Positions 35,882-44,877 of a stretch of 64,000 nucleotides of DNA are shown piece by piece; position 1 is the stretch's first letter; every line of letters begins with the position of its first letter. This DNA comes from Variovorax sp. PMC12 (GTDB taxonomy: Bacteria; Pseudomonadota; Gammaproteobacteria; Burkholderiales; Burkholderiaceae_C): contig NZ_CP027774.1 of the NCBI RefSeq assembly GCF_003019815.1, forward strand, positions 558,001-622,000, in the 5' to 3' direction. Under the pieces are notes generated by a model. It saw nothing but the letters and a program-made list of their open reading frames with translations, searched no databases and was not told where the DNA came from. A program made the position numbers and the translations under genes.

Positions 35882-35896
35882 AACTGTATACACTTT
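35882..35896. promoter_or_regulatory. Putative GntR operator upstream of puuD
   Basis: The 15-bp AACTGTATACACTTT identical to the site at 33907-33921, with palindrome TGTATACA at 35885-35892. It lies about 150 bp before the puuD start in the 215-bp gap after xdhC, consistent with co-regulation of puuD and the gntR/uraH pair. Confidence 0.68.
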
Positions 35897-36043
35897 CGGT
35901 CGACAACAAGCCGCAGCGGAGCGAGGCCCATTCCATGGAGCCTGCGTTCGCGGCACTTTCTCTGCTTACAGCGCCCGCGGTGGTGAGCAGGCTGAAACCC
36001 CTTTGCGGCGTCCCCACGCGCGCACAGGGTTGAGAGAGAGCAC

Positions 36044-37252
36044 ATGGAAAGCTACTACCTCGACTGGGCCAACCTGCTGCTGCGCTGGGTCCACGTCATC
36101 ACTGCCATCGCCTGGATCGGCGCCTCCTTCTACTTCGTGATGCTGGACAACAGCCTCGAGAAGCCGCAAGACCAGGAATCGCTCGACAAGGGCGTGGGCG
36201 GTGAACAGTGGGCGGTGCACGGCGGCGGCTTCTACAACATGCAGAAGTACGCGCTGGCGCCCAAGAAGCTGCCGGACCACCTGCACTGGTCGTACTGGGA
36301 GAGCTATTCGACCTGGATCACGGGTTTCTCGCTGTTCACCATGTCGTACCTGTGGAACGCGAGCACCTATCTCATCGACAAGTCGAAGATGGACTGGCAG
36401 CCCGGTGCCGCCATTGCCGTGGCGCTGGCCTTCTTCGTCGTGTTCTGGATGGTCTACGACGGCATCTGCCAGATCTTCGGACGCCGCAAGCACGGCGACA
36501 CCATCGTCGGCGTGCTGATCGCCATCTTCATCGCCTTCGCGACCTGGCTGGCGTGCCACTGGTTCGCGGGCCGCGCGGCCTTCCTGCTGGTGGGCGCTAT
36601 GATGGCCACGACCATGAGCGGCAACGTGTTCTTCTGGATCATTCCCGGCCAGCGCAAGAACGTGGCGGCTCTGCGCGAAGGCAAGCCGGTGGACCCGGTG
36701 CACGGCCAGCGCGGCAAGCAGCGCAGCGTGCACAACACCTACTTCACGCTGCCGGTGCTGTTCGCGATGCTGAGCAACCACTACAGCTTCACCTACACGC
36801 ACAAGTACAACTGGATCGTGCTGCTGCTCATCATGCTGGGCGGCGCGGCGATTCGCCAGTTCTTCGTGGTGCGCCACCGCTTCAAGCTGGGCAATGCGGG
36901 CAACCCGCTGCCCTATGCCATGGTCGGCATCGTGGTGCTGGGCCTGACCATCGTCTGGATGAAGCCGGAGCCGGTGGCTGCGCCGGTCGTCTCCGCCGCG
37001 GCGCCCGCCGTGCCTTTCTCCGACGTGCAGAAGGTGCTGGAGCAGCGCTGCTTCATGTGCCACGGCCCTGCCGTGCAGATGAAGAACGTGCGGGTCGACT
37101 CCCCCGAGCAGGTGGCCGCGCACGCGCAGGCCATCTACCAGCAGGTGGTGGTGACCAAGATCATGCCGATGAACAACGCGACCGGCATCACCGACGAGGA
37201 ACGCGCGCTCATCAGCCGGTGGTTCCAGGCCGGCGCGAAGACGACCAACTAG
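36044..37252 (+). CDS. puuD: Membrane urate hydroxylase PuuD with cytochrome c domain
   Basis: A 402-residue membrane protein. The N-terminal part of about 310 residues has eight or so hydrophobic segments and the motif WVHVITAIAWIGASFYFV. The C-terminal domain carries a haem-binding CFMCH (336-340) and a later KIMPMNN Met ligand, typical of cytochrome c. PuuD oxidises urate to 5-hydroxyisourate and passes the electrons to the respiratory chain, replacing the soluble uricases. The promoter region carries the same 15-bp operator as the uraH gap. Glycerate kinase follows 72 bp downstream. Confidence 0.95.
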   Translation: MESYYLDWANLLLRWVHVITAIAWIGASFYFVMLDNSLEKPQDQESLDKGVGGEQWAVHGGGFYNMQKYALAPKKLPDHLHWSYWESYSTWITGFSLFTMSYLWNASTYLIDKSKMDWQPGAAIAVALAFFVVFWMVYDGICQIFGRRKHGDTIVGVLIAIFIAFATWLACHWFAGRAAFLLVGAMMATTMSGNVFFWIIPGQRKNVAALREGKPVDPVHGQRGKQRSVHNTYFTLPVLFAMLSNHYSFTYTHKYNWIVLLLIMLGGAAIRQFFVVRHRFKLGNAGNPLPYAMVGIVVLGLTIVWMKPEPVAAPVVSAAAPAVPFSDVQKVLEQRCFMCHGPAVQMKNVRVDSPEQVAAHAQAIYQQVVVTKIMPMNNATGITDEERALISRWFQAGAKTTN

Positions 37253-37324
37253 GCATCGAAAAAACTGACCGGCAGGGGCGGGGCCTGGTCCGCAGCACAA
37301 TTGCCGGTCTGGAGACAAACCGCA

Positions 37325-38665
37325 ATGACCGCTTCGAATCCGTCCTTGGCCCCCGCCCCCGATCCACGCAAAGACCCGCGCGCCTTTCTCGAACATCTCT
37401 ACCGCGTGGCGGTGGACCGCGCGCTGCCGTTGTCCACGCTCGGCCCCCATCTGCCGCCGCCGCCCAAGGGCCGCACGCTGGTGCTGGGCTGCGGCAAGGC
37501 GGGCGGCTCGATGGTGCAGGCGCTCGAAGCCCTGTGGCCGGCCGACGCGCCGCTGTCGGGGCTGGTCGTCACGCGCTACGACCATATCCCGCCGCGGCCC
37601 GAGGGCGTGCCGCAGCGCATCGAACTGGTCGAGGCCGCGCACCCGGTGCCTGACGAGGCCGGCCTGCGGGCGGCCGAGCGCATCCTCGCGCTCACCAAGG
37701 GCCTCACGGCCGATGACCTGGTGCTGTGCCTGATCTCGGGTGGCGGCTCGTCGCTGCTGGTGCTGCCGGCCGAAGGCCTGACGCTGGCCGACAAGCAGCG
37801 CATCAACACGCAGCTGCTCGAGAGCGGCGCGAGCATCGGCGAGATGAACTGCGTGCGCAAGCACCTCTCCCGCATCAAGGGCGGCCGGCTGGCCGCGGCC
37901 TGCGCGCCTGCGCGTGTCGTCACCCTCACCATCAGCGACGTGCCCGGCGACGACCCGGCCATCATCGCCAGCGGACCGACCGTGCCCGACGCCACCACCT
38001 GTGCCGACGCACTCGCCATCCTCGAGCGCTACGCCATCGACGTGCCCGCGCCGGTGCGCGCGCAGCTCGAAAGCGGTGCGCTCGAAACGCCCAAGCCGAA
38101 CGATCCGGTGTTCGAGGGCCACCAGACGCATGTGATCGCCACGCCCCAGCAGTCGCTCGAAGCGGCCGCCCGGGTGGTGCGCGCCGCCGGCCTCGAGGCG
38201 CACATCCTCAGCGACGAAATGGAAGGCGAGTCGCGCGAGGTCGGCAAGGTGCATGCCGCGCTTGCGCGCGCGGTGGCGCTTCGCGGCGAGCCCTTCGCCA
38301 GGCCCTGCGTCATCCTGTCGGGTGGCGAGACCACGGTGACGATCCGGCCCCGCAAGCCCGGCCAGGCCAAGGGCCGGGGCGGGCGCGGCGGCGAATTCTG
38401 CATGGGCCTGGCCGGCGCGCTCATGGGCCAGCCGGGCGTCTGGGCGCTGGCGGGCGACACCGACGGCATCGACGGCATGGAAGACAACGCCGGCACCTTC
38501 GTCACGCCCGACACGCTGGCGCGCGCGGCCGCCAAGGGCATGAAGCTGTCGGACCACATGGACCGCAACGACGCCTACACCTACTTCGGCGCCATCGGCG
38601 ACCTGCTGATCACCGGGCCATCGCACACCAACGTCAACGACTTCCGCGCGCTGCTGGTGTTGTAA
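37325..38665 (+). CDS. Glycerate 2-kinase (MOFRL family)
   Basis: A 446-residue protein from ATG 37325; a TTG at 37301 is a less likely start. The N-terminal kinase domain has LVLGCGKAGGSM and LISGGGSSLL; the C-terminal MOFRL domain has ILSGGETTVTI, GRGGRGGEF and ALAGDTDGIDGMEDNAG. The family (TtuD/GckA) phosphorylates D-glycerate to 2-phosphoglycerate. Placed right after puuD it closes the route from urate carbon: glyoxylate, tartronate semialdehyde, glycerate, glycolysis. The upstream reactions are encoded by gcl and glxR at 13221-16749. Confidence 0.9.
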   Translation: MTASNPSLAPAPDPRKDPRAFLEHLYRVAVDRALPLSTLGPHLPPPPKGRTLVLGCGKAGGSMVQALEALWPADAPLSGLVVTRYDHIPPRPEGVPQRIELVEAAHPVPDEAGLRAAERILALTKGLTADDLVLCLISGGGSSLLVLPAEGLTLADKQRINTQLLESGASIGEMNCVRKHLSRIKGGRLAAACAPARVVTLTISDVPGDDPAIIASGPTVPDATTCADALAILERYAIDVPAPVRAQLESGALETPKPNDPVFEGHQTHVIATPQQSLEAAARVVRAAGLEAHILSDEMEGESREVGKVHAALARAVALRGEPFARPCVILSGGETTVTIRPRKPGQAKGRGGRGGEFCMGLAGALMGQPGVWALAGDTDGIDGMEDNAGTFVTPDTLARAAAKGMKLSDHMDRNDAYTYFGAIGDLLITGPSHTNVNDFRALLVL

Positions 38666-38827
38666 CGGGGCTGTTCGCCCGGCGCGGGCGGGCTTTGTGA
38701 ACTCGGGTTAATCTACGCGTTCCGGCGGCCGTTGCTGCCGTCGTCGCCAGCGCACCCTTCGGGGTGCCGCGTCGCACAGACCCGATTTCCCCTTTTCATC
38801 ATCCAGTCCCCGAAGGAAAAGTTCGTC

Positions 38828-40270
38828 ATGACCGCTACCTACACCGACACCCGCCTGCTGATCGACGGCCAATGGGTCGACGCCGCCGACGGCAAGACAC
38901 TCGACGTGCTGAATCCCGCCACCGGCAAGGCCATCGGCAAGGTGGCGCATGCCGGCATCGCCGACCTCGACCGTGCCCTGGCTGCCGCGCAGCGCGGCTT
39001 CGAGGCCTGGCGCAACACGCCCGCGAACGAGCGCGCCGCCGTCATGCGCCGCGCCGCCGGCCTGATCCGCGAACGCGCCCCTGAAATCGCCAAGCTTCTC
39101 ACCCAGGAGCAGGGCAAGCCGCTGGTCGAAGCCAAGGGCGAAACCCTGGCCGCCGCCGACATCATCGAATGGTTCGCCGACGAAGGCCGCCGCGTGTATG
39201 GCCGCATCGTGCCCTCGCGCAACCTGGCCGCGCAGCAGCTCGTGCTGAAGGAGCCGCTGGGCCCCGTCGCCGCGTTCACGCCGTGGAACTTCCCGATCAA
39301 CCAGATCGTGCGCAAGCTCGGTGCCGCGCTCGCCACCGGCTGCTCGTTCCTGGTGAAGGCACCTGAAGAAACCCCGGCGTCGCCCGCCGCGCTGCTGCAG
39401 GCCTTCGTCGATGCCGGCATCCCGCCCGGCGTGGTGGGCCTGGTGTTCGGCAACCCCGCCGAAATCTCGAACTACCTGATCGCCCATCCGATCATCCGCA
39501 AGGTCACCTTCACCGGTTCCACCCCGGTCGGCAAGCAGCTGGCCGCGCTGGCCGGTGCGCACATGAAGCGCGTGACCATGGAACTGGGCGGCCACGCCCC
39601 GGTGATCGTGGCCGAGGACGCAGACGTGGCGCTGGCCGTCAAGGCCGCCGGTGCCGCCAAGTTCCGCAATGCCGGCCAGGTCTGCATCTCGCCGACCCGC
39701 TTCCTGGTGCACAACAGCCTGCGCGAAGAGTTCGCCCGCACGCTGGTCAAGTACACCGAAGGCCTGAAGCTCGGCGACGGCCTGGCGGAAGGCACGACCA
39801 TCGGCCCTCTGGCCAATGCCCGCCGCCTCACGGCCATGGCCCATGTGCTGGAAGATGCCCGCAAGAAGGGCGCCACCGTGGCCGCCGGCGGCGAACGCGT
39901 GGGCGACACCGGCAACTTCTTCGCGCCGACCGTGCTGACTGACGTGCCGCTGGATGCCGACGTGTTCAACAATGAACCCTTCGGCCCCATCGCCGCCATC
40001 CGCGGCTTCGACACGCTCGAGGAAGCGATCGCCGAATCGAACCGCCTGCCGTTCGGCCTGGCCGGCTACGCCTTCACCAAGTCGATCAAGAGCGCGCACC
40101 TGCTGAGCCAGAAGCTCGAGCTGGGCATGCTGTGGATCAACCAGCCCGCCACCCCGTCGCCGGAAATGCCGTTCGGCGGCGTGAAGGATTCGGGCTACGG
40201 TTCGGAAGGCGGCCCGGAAGCGCTCGAGGCCTACCTGAACACCAAGGCGGTTTCGATCCTCGGCGTCTGA
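38828..40270 (+). CDS. gabD: Succinate-semialdehyde dehydrogenase family aldehyde dehydrogenase
   Basis: A 480-residue aldehyde dehydrogenase; start at ATG 38828 with GAAGGAAAAG upstream. It shows TPWNFPINQIVRKLGAAL (cofactor site), FTGSTPVGKQL, the catalytic Glu in MELGGHAP and the catalytic Cys in NAGQVCISPTR. This pattern is that of the GabD-like NAD(P)+ succinate-semialdehyde dehydrogenases, which convert succinate semialdehyde to succinate, although relatives also oxidise glutarate or glycolaldehyde-type semialdehydes. It is monocistronic, with a 162-bp gap after glycerate kinase and no 4-aminobutyrate transaminase nearby. Confidence 0.8.
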   Translation: MTATYTDTRLLIDGQWVDAADGKTLDVLNPATGKAIGKVAHAGIADLDRALAAAQRGFEAWRNTPANERAAVMRRAAGLIRERAPEIAKLLTQEQGKPLVEAKGETLAAADIIEWFADEGRRVYGRIVPSRNLAAQQLVLKEPLGPVAAFTPWNFPINQIVRKLGAALATGCSFLVKAPEETPASPAALLQAFVDAGIPPGVVGLVFGNPAEISNYLIAHPIIRKVTFTGSTPVGKQLAALAGAHMKRVTMELGGHAPVIVAEDADVALAVKAAGAAKFRNAGQVCISPTRFLVHNSLREEFARTLVKYTEGLKLGDGLAEGTTIGPLANARRLTAMAHVLEDARKKGATVAAGGERVGDTGNFFAPTVLTDVPLDADVFNNEPFGPIAAIRGFDTLEEAIAESNRLPFGLAGYAFTKSIKSAHLLSQKLELGMLWINQPATPSPEMPFGGVKDSGYGSEGGPEALEAYLNTKAVSILGV

Positions 40271-40285
40271 GCCGGCGCTTGCCGG

Positions 40286-41002
40286 TCACTCTTCGGCGGC
40301 GGCATTCCAGAAGGCTTGCTGCACGCCGTCGAGGGCTTCGAGATCCTCGATGACACGGTCGAGCTCCGCGGGCTCGACCGCCGTCGCATAGAGCGTCGCG
40401 CCGATCTCGGTGTCGGCCGGCCCGAAGGGGTGCTGGTCGACATCGCGCACCGGATAGTTCGCGGCCTCGAGCAGCAGCAGCAACTGGTCCATCACCTCGG
40501 GCCGCGCCGCGCGCGTGCAGATCACGCGCACTACATAGGTCGCTTCGCTCGCGCCCTCGCTGATCGGCTGCCGGTTGATGCGGTTCACCACCGGCCGCAG
40601 CAGCGTGTTGCTGGCCAGCACGAACAGCGCCGCGATCAGCGCTTCGCCCAGCAGGTCCGCCCCCGCGCAGGCGCCCACCGCCGCCGACCCCCACAGCGTT
40701 GCCGCCGTGTTGAGCCCCGTGACGTTGGCGCCTTCCTTCATGATCGCGCCGGCACCCAGGAAGCCGATGCCCGACACCACATAAGCCACCACCCGCACCG
40801 CGCCGCCGCTGCCGTCGAGCCGGTAGGCCATGTCGACGAACACCGCCGCTCCCACGGCCACCAGCGTGTTGGTGCGCAGGCCGGCCGTGCGCTGGCGTAT
40901 CTGGCGCTCCAGGCCGATCACCGAGCCGAGGATGAAGGCGGCCGCGACGCTGACGAAGGTGTCGAGCAGCGAGTTCAGGTTGATGTTTTGAATAGCTTGC
41001 AT
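40286..41002 (-). CDS. MgtC/SapB family protein
   Basis: A 238-residue membrane protein with four or five N-terminal hydrophobic segments carrying the MgtC signature LGSVIGLERQIRQRTAGLRTN, and a C-terminal soluble domain of about 90 residues resembling the ACT-like fold of MgtC. Start ATG 41002 follows AAGGAG. MgtC proteins modulate ATP synthase or P-type ATPases under low Mg2+. It lies downstream of mgtA in the same direction, but a 421-bp gap with repeat copy B separates them, so it may have its own promoter. The second domain distinguishes it from short SapB proteins. Confidence 0.85.
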   Translation of the reverse strand: MQAIQNINLNSLLDTFVSVAAAFILGSVIGLERQIRQRTAGLRTNTLVAVGAAVFVDMAYRLDGSGGAVRVVAYVVSGIGFLGAGAIMKEGANVTGLNTAATLWGSAAVGACAGADLLGEALIAALFVLASNTLLRPVVNRINRQPISEGASEATYVVRVICTRAARPEVMDQLLLLLEAANYPVRDVDQHPFGPADTEIGATLYATAVEPAELDRVIEDLEALDGVQQAFWNAAAEE

Positions 41003-41142
41003 CGAGAGTTCTCCTTGTTGTTTGTTCTGATGCCGATGGTCGATGGAGTAACAGCTTTCCTCTGATCGAGGCTGGCAGTTTGCTGGGCCAGGGTGTCATA
41101 TGCGTGTCAAAGAGCCCGAGGCGCATTTGATTTCAGGTGGGC

Positions 41143-41390
41143 GCGCTCACGCCGACGGGGTACCTTGCTCCGCGAATGTCCTCCGGCCTGCGGCCTCCCC
41201 CTTTATTTCGCTGCGCAAGGCACCCCGCCGTCGTGATCGTTCAGAGCACTTGTTGATCAGCCGGCACAAGAGCGGCGCTCGTCGTGCGCAGGGCGCCGGG
41301 TGCTCCCCGCAGCGAAATAAAGGAGGAGGGGCGCAGCCCCGGGGGACATTCGCGGAGGGGAGTACCCGTTGGCCTGTGCACGCACCCTGA
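41143..41390. repeat. Palindromic dispersed repeat, copy B (full length)
   Basis: A ~248-bp element with near identity to 12946-13190 in the same orientation: same ends, same arms (CTCCGCGAATGTCCTCCGG; CGCAGCGAAATAAAGGAGGA) and same centre with only scattered substitutions, the largest difference being GGGGCGCAGCCCCGG in the right arm. It fills the gap between mgtA and the MgtC-like gene. The remaining sequence at 41003-41142 holds the latter's upstream region; no gene was seen there. Confidence 0.85.
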
Positions 41391-41423
41391 ACCTGAACAA
41401 TGCCCCTCGAGACTCGACAAGAG

Positions 41424-44189
41424 TCACTGCCACCCATACCGCCGCCCATACCACCCCTTCACCGTCTGCGTCAGCACCGCATAGCCGACCAGCATCGCCA
41501 CCAGCCACGGGAAATACGCAAGCGGAAGCGCCTGCAGCTTGAAGTAGTGCGCCAGCGGCCCCATCGGCAGCCAGATGCCCACCGCGGCAATGGCCGCGCC
41601 CATTGCCAGCAGCGGCCACGACGCGCGGCTTTGCAGGAACGGGATCTTGCGGGTGCGGATCAGGTGCACGATCAGCGTCTGCGACAGCAGGCCCTCGACG
41701 AACCAGCCTGACTGGAACAGCGTCTGGTGATCCACCGAGTTGGCGGCGAACACGAACCACAGCACGGTGAACGTCAGGATGTCGAACACCGAACTCAGCG
41801 GCCCGAAGAACACCATGAAGCGGCCCAGGTCGGCCGGGTTCCAACGCTGCGGGTTCTTCAGGAACTCGTCGTCCACGTTGTCGAACGGGATCGCGATCTG
41901 CGACACGTCGTACAGCAGGTTCTGCACCAGCAGGTGCAGCGGCAGCATCGGCAGGAACGGCAGGAACGCGCTGGCCACCAGCACCGAGAACACGTTGCCG
42001 AAGTTCGAGCTTGCCGTGATCTTGATGTACTTGAGCATGTTCGCGAAAGTGCGGCGCCCCTCGATCACGCCTTGCTCCAGCACCATCAGGCTCTTCTCCA
42101 GCAGGATGATGTCGGCCGATTCCTTCGCCACGTCCACCGCGCCGTCCACCGAAATGCCGATGTCCGCGGCACGCAGCGCCGGTGCGTCGTTGATGCCGTC
42201 GCCCATGAAACCGACCACGTGCCCGTTGGCGTGCAGCGCGTGCACGATGCGCTCCTTGTGCGCCGGCGTGAGCTTGGCGAACACCTGGTGCCGTTCGACC
42301 AGCACGCGCAGGTCGGCGTCGCTCATGTCCTCGATCTCGCGGCCGAGCACCATGCGGCCGGCCTCGATGCCCACGTCGCCGCAGACCTTGCGCGTCACCA
42401 GCTCGTTGTCGCCCGTCAGCACCTTCACCGCCACGCCATGCTCGGCCAGCGCGCGCAGCGCGGGCGCGGTCGATTCCTTCGGCGGGTCGAGGAACGCCAC
42501 ATAGCCCAGCAGCGTGAGGCCCGACTCGTCGGCCACGCCGTATGCCGGCTTCTGCGCCTCGAGCTTCAGCGCGCGGCTTGCCACCGCCACCACGCGCAGG
42601 CCCTGCGCGTTGAGTTCCGACGCCACGCGATGGATGCGCGCGAGCACCTCTTCATCGAGCGCCAGCACCTCGGCGCCGCGTTCCACCGACGTGCACACCG
42701 ACAGGATCTCTTCCAGCGCACCCTTGCAGACCAGCAGGTGCTCGCTGCCGCCGTTGGCCACCACCACCGACATGCGGCGGCGCGAGAAGTCGAAGGGCAC
42801 CTCGTCGATCTTGCGGTAGCCGGTCTGAAGGCGCGTCTCGAGCTGCATCTCTGCATGGCTCAGCACGGCCTTGTCGAGCAGGTTCTTCAGGCCCGTCTGG
42901 TGAAAGCTGTTGAGATAGGCGAGCTGCAGCACGTGGTCCGAGCCTTCGCCCCAGGCATTGGTGTGGCGCTCGAGCACGATGCGGTCCTGCGTCAGCGTGC
43001 CGGTCTTGTCGGTGCACAGCACGTCCATTGCGCCGAAGTTGTGGATGGCCTCGAGCCTTTTGACGATCACCTTCTGGCGCGACATCACGACCGCGCCCTT
43101 GGCCAGCGTGGCGGTCACGATCATCGGCAGCATCTCGGGCGTGAGGCCGACCGCGATCGACAGCGCGAACAGCGCCGCCTCCCACCAGTCGCCCTTGGCC
43201 ACGCCGTTTATCACCAGCACCAGCGGCGCCATCACCAGCATGAAGCGGATCAGCACCCAGCTCACGCGGTTGATGCCGGCCTGGAACGCACTGGTGCCGC
43301 GGTCGGTGGCGGTCACGCGTTGCGCGAGTGCGCCGAAGAAGGTGCGGTCGCCCGTGTGCACGATCAACGCGGTGGCGGTACCGCTGATCACGTTGGTGCC
43401 CATGAAGAGCAGGTTCTCGCGTTCGAGCACGCCGGCGTCGTGCGCGCCGCAGTCGGCGACGAACTTCTCGACCGGCATGGCCTCGCCCGTGAGCGCGGAC
43501 TGGCTGATGAACAGGTCCTTGGCGGTGAGCAGGCGGCAGTCGGCCGGGATCATGTCGCCGGCCGACAGCGCAATCACGTCGCCCGGCACCAGGTCGCGCA
43601 TCGGCACCTCGACGCGCAGCGTGCCGGCGTGCGTGGCATCGAAGCCTTCGTCGCCGGCCGATCCTGCCTTCTGGCCCGGCGCGGGCCGCAGCACCGTCGC
43701 GGTGTTGCTCACCATCGCCTTGAGGCGCTCGGCCGCCTTGTTGGAGCGCGATTCCTGCAGGAAGCGCAGCACCGTCGACAGCACCACCATGCTGCCGATG
43801 ACGAGCGCGGCCTTCATGTCGTCGGTGGCGTAGGAGATCAGCGCCAGCACCGTCAACAGCAGGTTGAACGGATTGCGGTAGCACTGCCACAGGTGCTGCC
43901 ACCAGGGCAGCGGCTGCTCGTGGCGGACCTCGTTGCTGCCCAGGCGCTTGCGCAGCACCTGCGCATGGCCTTCACTGAGGCCGCGCGGCGAACTGTGGAG
44001 CCTGACCAGCATTTCGCCGGCGTCGGTGCGCGAGGCGGCGCTCAGAGCCTTGGCGATGTCGGCCGGCATGCTGGCCGAGCCGGCGGCGGCGGGTTTCGAG
44101 CCCAGCAGCGTCTGCCAGCGCTCGAAGTGATGCAGCATGTGGCGGCTGCGCAGGAAGCTCTCGAAAAAGGACTTCAGGACGTTTTTCAT
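41424..44189 (-). CDS. mgtA: Magnesium-translocating P-type ATPase MgtA
   Basis: A 921-residue P3B-type ATPase. Domains in order are an N-terminal cytoplasmic tail, the cation-ATPase N domain, TGEAMPVEK in the actuator domain, the phosphorylation site DKTGTLTQ, the nucleotide domain, hinge GDGINDAPALRAADIGIS, and the C-terminal membrane helices. It imports Mg2+ at low external concentration. The start (ATG 44189) has a GAAGGAGAG ribosome site that is buried in a hairpin, and the leader is long with two small ORFs, suggesting Mg2+-responsive control of expression. The MgtC-like gene lies downstream. Confidence 0.95.
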   Translation of the reverse strand: MKNVLKSFFESFLRSRHMLHHFERWQTLLGSKPAAAGSASMPADIAKALSAASRTDAGEMLVRLHSSPRGLSEGHAQVLRKRLGSNEVRHEQPLPWWQHLWQCYRNPFNLLLTVLALISYATDDMKAALVIGSMVVLSTVLRFLQESRSNKAAERLKAMVSNTATVLRPAPGQKAGSAGDEGFDATHAGTLRVEVPMRDLVPGDVIALSAGDMIPADCRLLTAKDLFISQSALTGEAMPVEKFVADCGAHDAGVLERENLLFMGTNVISGTATALIVHTGDRTFFGALAQRVTATDRGTSAFQAGINRVSWVLIRFMLVMAPLVLVINGVAKGDWWEAALFALSIAVGLTPEMLPMIVTATLAKGAVVMSRQKVIVKRLEAIHNFGAMDVLCTDKTGTLTQDRIVLERHTNAWGEGSDHVLQLAYLNSFHQTGLKNLLDKAVLSHAEMQLETRLQTGYRKIDEVPFDFSRRRMSVVVANGGSEHLLVCKGALEEILSVCTSVERGAEVLALDEEVLARIHRVASELNAQGLRVVAVASRALKLEAQKPAYGVADESGLTLLGYVAFLDPPKESTAPALRALAEHGVAVKVLTGDNELVTRKVCGDVGIEAGRMVLGREIEDMSDADLRVLVERHQVFAKLTPAHKERIVHALHANGHVVGFMGDGINDAPALRAADIGISVDGAVDVAKESADIILLEKSLMVLEQGVIEGRRTFANMLKYIKITASSNFGNVFSVLVASAFLPFLPMLPLHLLVQNLLYDVSQIAIPFDNVDDEFLKNPQRWNPADLGRFMVFFGPLSSVFDILTFTVLWFVFAANSVDHQTLFQSGWFVEGLLSQTLIVHLIRTRKIPFLQSRASWPLLAMGAAIAAVGIWLPMGPLAHYFKLQALPLAYFPWLVAMLVGYAVLTQTVKGWYGRRYGWQ

Positions 44190-44197
44190 TTTTTCTC

Positions 44198-44229
44198 TCC
44201 TTCACGGCGGCAGCGCGGGCCGTGAAGGA
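44198..44229 (-). promoter_or_regulatory. Hairpin sequestering the mgtA ribosome site
   Basis: A perfect 11-bp inverted repeat, TCCTTCACGGC (44198-44208) and GCCGTGAAGGA (44219-44229), with a 10-nt loop. On the minus-strand transcript the 3' arm contains the GAAGGA of the mgtA Shine-Dalgarno, nine nt before the ATG, so folding would block translation start. A second stem, CACGCCT/AGGCGTG (44240-44246 and 44256-44262), lies just upstream and spans the stop of the leader ORF. This layout is typical of translation-coupled leader control. Confidence 0.7.
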
Positions 44230-44249
44230 AAGAAAAGCGCACGCCTCGG

Positions 44250-44363
44250 TCAATCAGGCGTGACTATTCCTTCGCAGCAAGGCGCGCTGCACTCTCTCTG
44301 GCTGGCAATCGATCGGAACAATGGACGGGGCGCGCAGGGGCGCAAATGAGGGGCTGGGTCCAT
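44250..44363 (-). CDS. Candidate MgtL-like leader peptide of mgtA (37 aa)
   Basis: A 37-codon ORF with an AAGGAGG ribosome site five nt before ATG 44363, ending 60 bp before mgtA. It begins MDPAPHLRPCAPRPLFR, with Pro at 3, 5, 9, 12 and 14. Enterobacterial MgtL begins [17 protein letters not shown]: both start M-[E/D]-P-x-P, are Pro/Arg-rich, and carry an LFR near position 17 (MgtL ends there). In MgtL such acidic/Pro codons destabilise ribosomes at low Mg2+ and raise mgtA expression. The resemblance could be convergence. The role is inferred. Confidence 0.6.
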   Translation of the reverse strand: MDPAPHLRPCAPRPLFRSIASQRECSAPCCEGIVTPD

Positions 44364-44413
44364 GGGGGCCTCCTTCGTCTGCGTGCGTGAATGGGGCGGG
44401 GTGCGCGCGGGCT

Positions 44414-44617
44414 TCAGCGGTGCGCCGGGCGAGCGGATGGATCGAGCAGCACCAGGCAGCTGCGGATGCGGCGGGTGGTCCAGAGCGCGGCGGCCTGGTC
44501 CAGCGTGTCGTCGATGCGAGGCGCGGTGGCACTCGCAGGCGTGCCGCCGCTGTGCTGCGTCCGCGGCTGCGCCTGCTGCTGTTGCAGCGGCTGCTGACGA
44601 AGTTCGAGATGACGCAT
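44414..44617 (-). CDS. Small ORF in the mgtA leader (67 aa)
   Basis: The ORF starts MRHLELRQQPLQQQQAQPR with an AAGGAGCC site six nt before ATG 44617 and ends 50 bp before the MDPAP ORF. It is Gln/Pro/Arg-rich at the start, without signal or membrane segment, and no family is recognised. It may be a small protein or another translated leader element in the long mgtA transcript. Many overlapping GC-rich shadow frames exist here; the ribosome site is the main support. Confidence 0.4.
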   Translation of the reverse strand: MRHLELRQQPLQQQQAQPRTQHSGGTPASATAPRIDDTLDQAAALWTTRRIRSCLVLLDPSARPAHR

Positions 44618-44877
44618 GACAAGGCTCCTTCGCGTTGAAGGGCCTCGCGCACGGACGCACGCAAGCTGACTGAAAAAGCCAGTGACGAGAGGGGCGGGTA
44701 TCGGGAGGAGAGAACCGCTTGCCGCGAGGGCAAGGGGGTCACGCTGCGTGCACGGCGGCCACAGCGCGGTAAGCCTGCGCTAGAGAGCCTGGAGTGTCAC
44801 GCCTGCCGAGGCACGCGTCTTGTCACTGATCCAACTGGCACTGTCCACGCACGGGGCTCCGAAATGAAGATTTCACG

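Noticed and set aside
35966..38626. An 886-codon minus-strand open frame
   Set aside because: It is antisense to puuD and the glycerate kinase, His/Arg/Gly-rich, and has no domain.
38676..38690. CGCCCG-gcg-CGGGCG hairpin after the glycerate kinase gene
   Set aside because: The stem is short and the loop tight; the following CTTTG is not a convincing U-tract.
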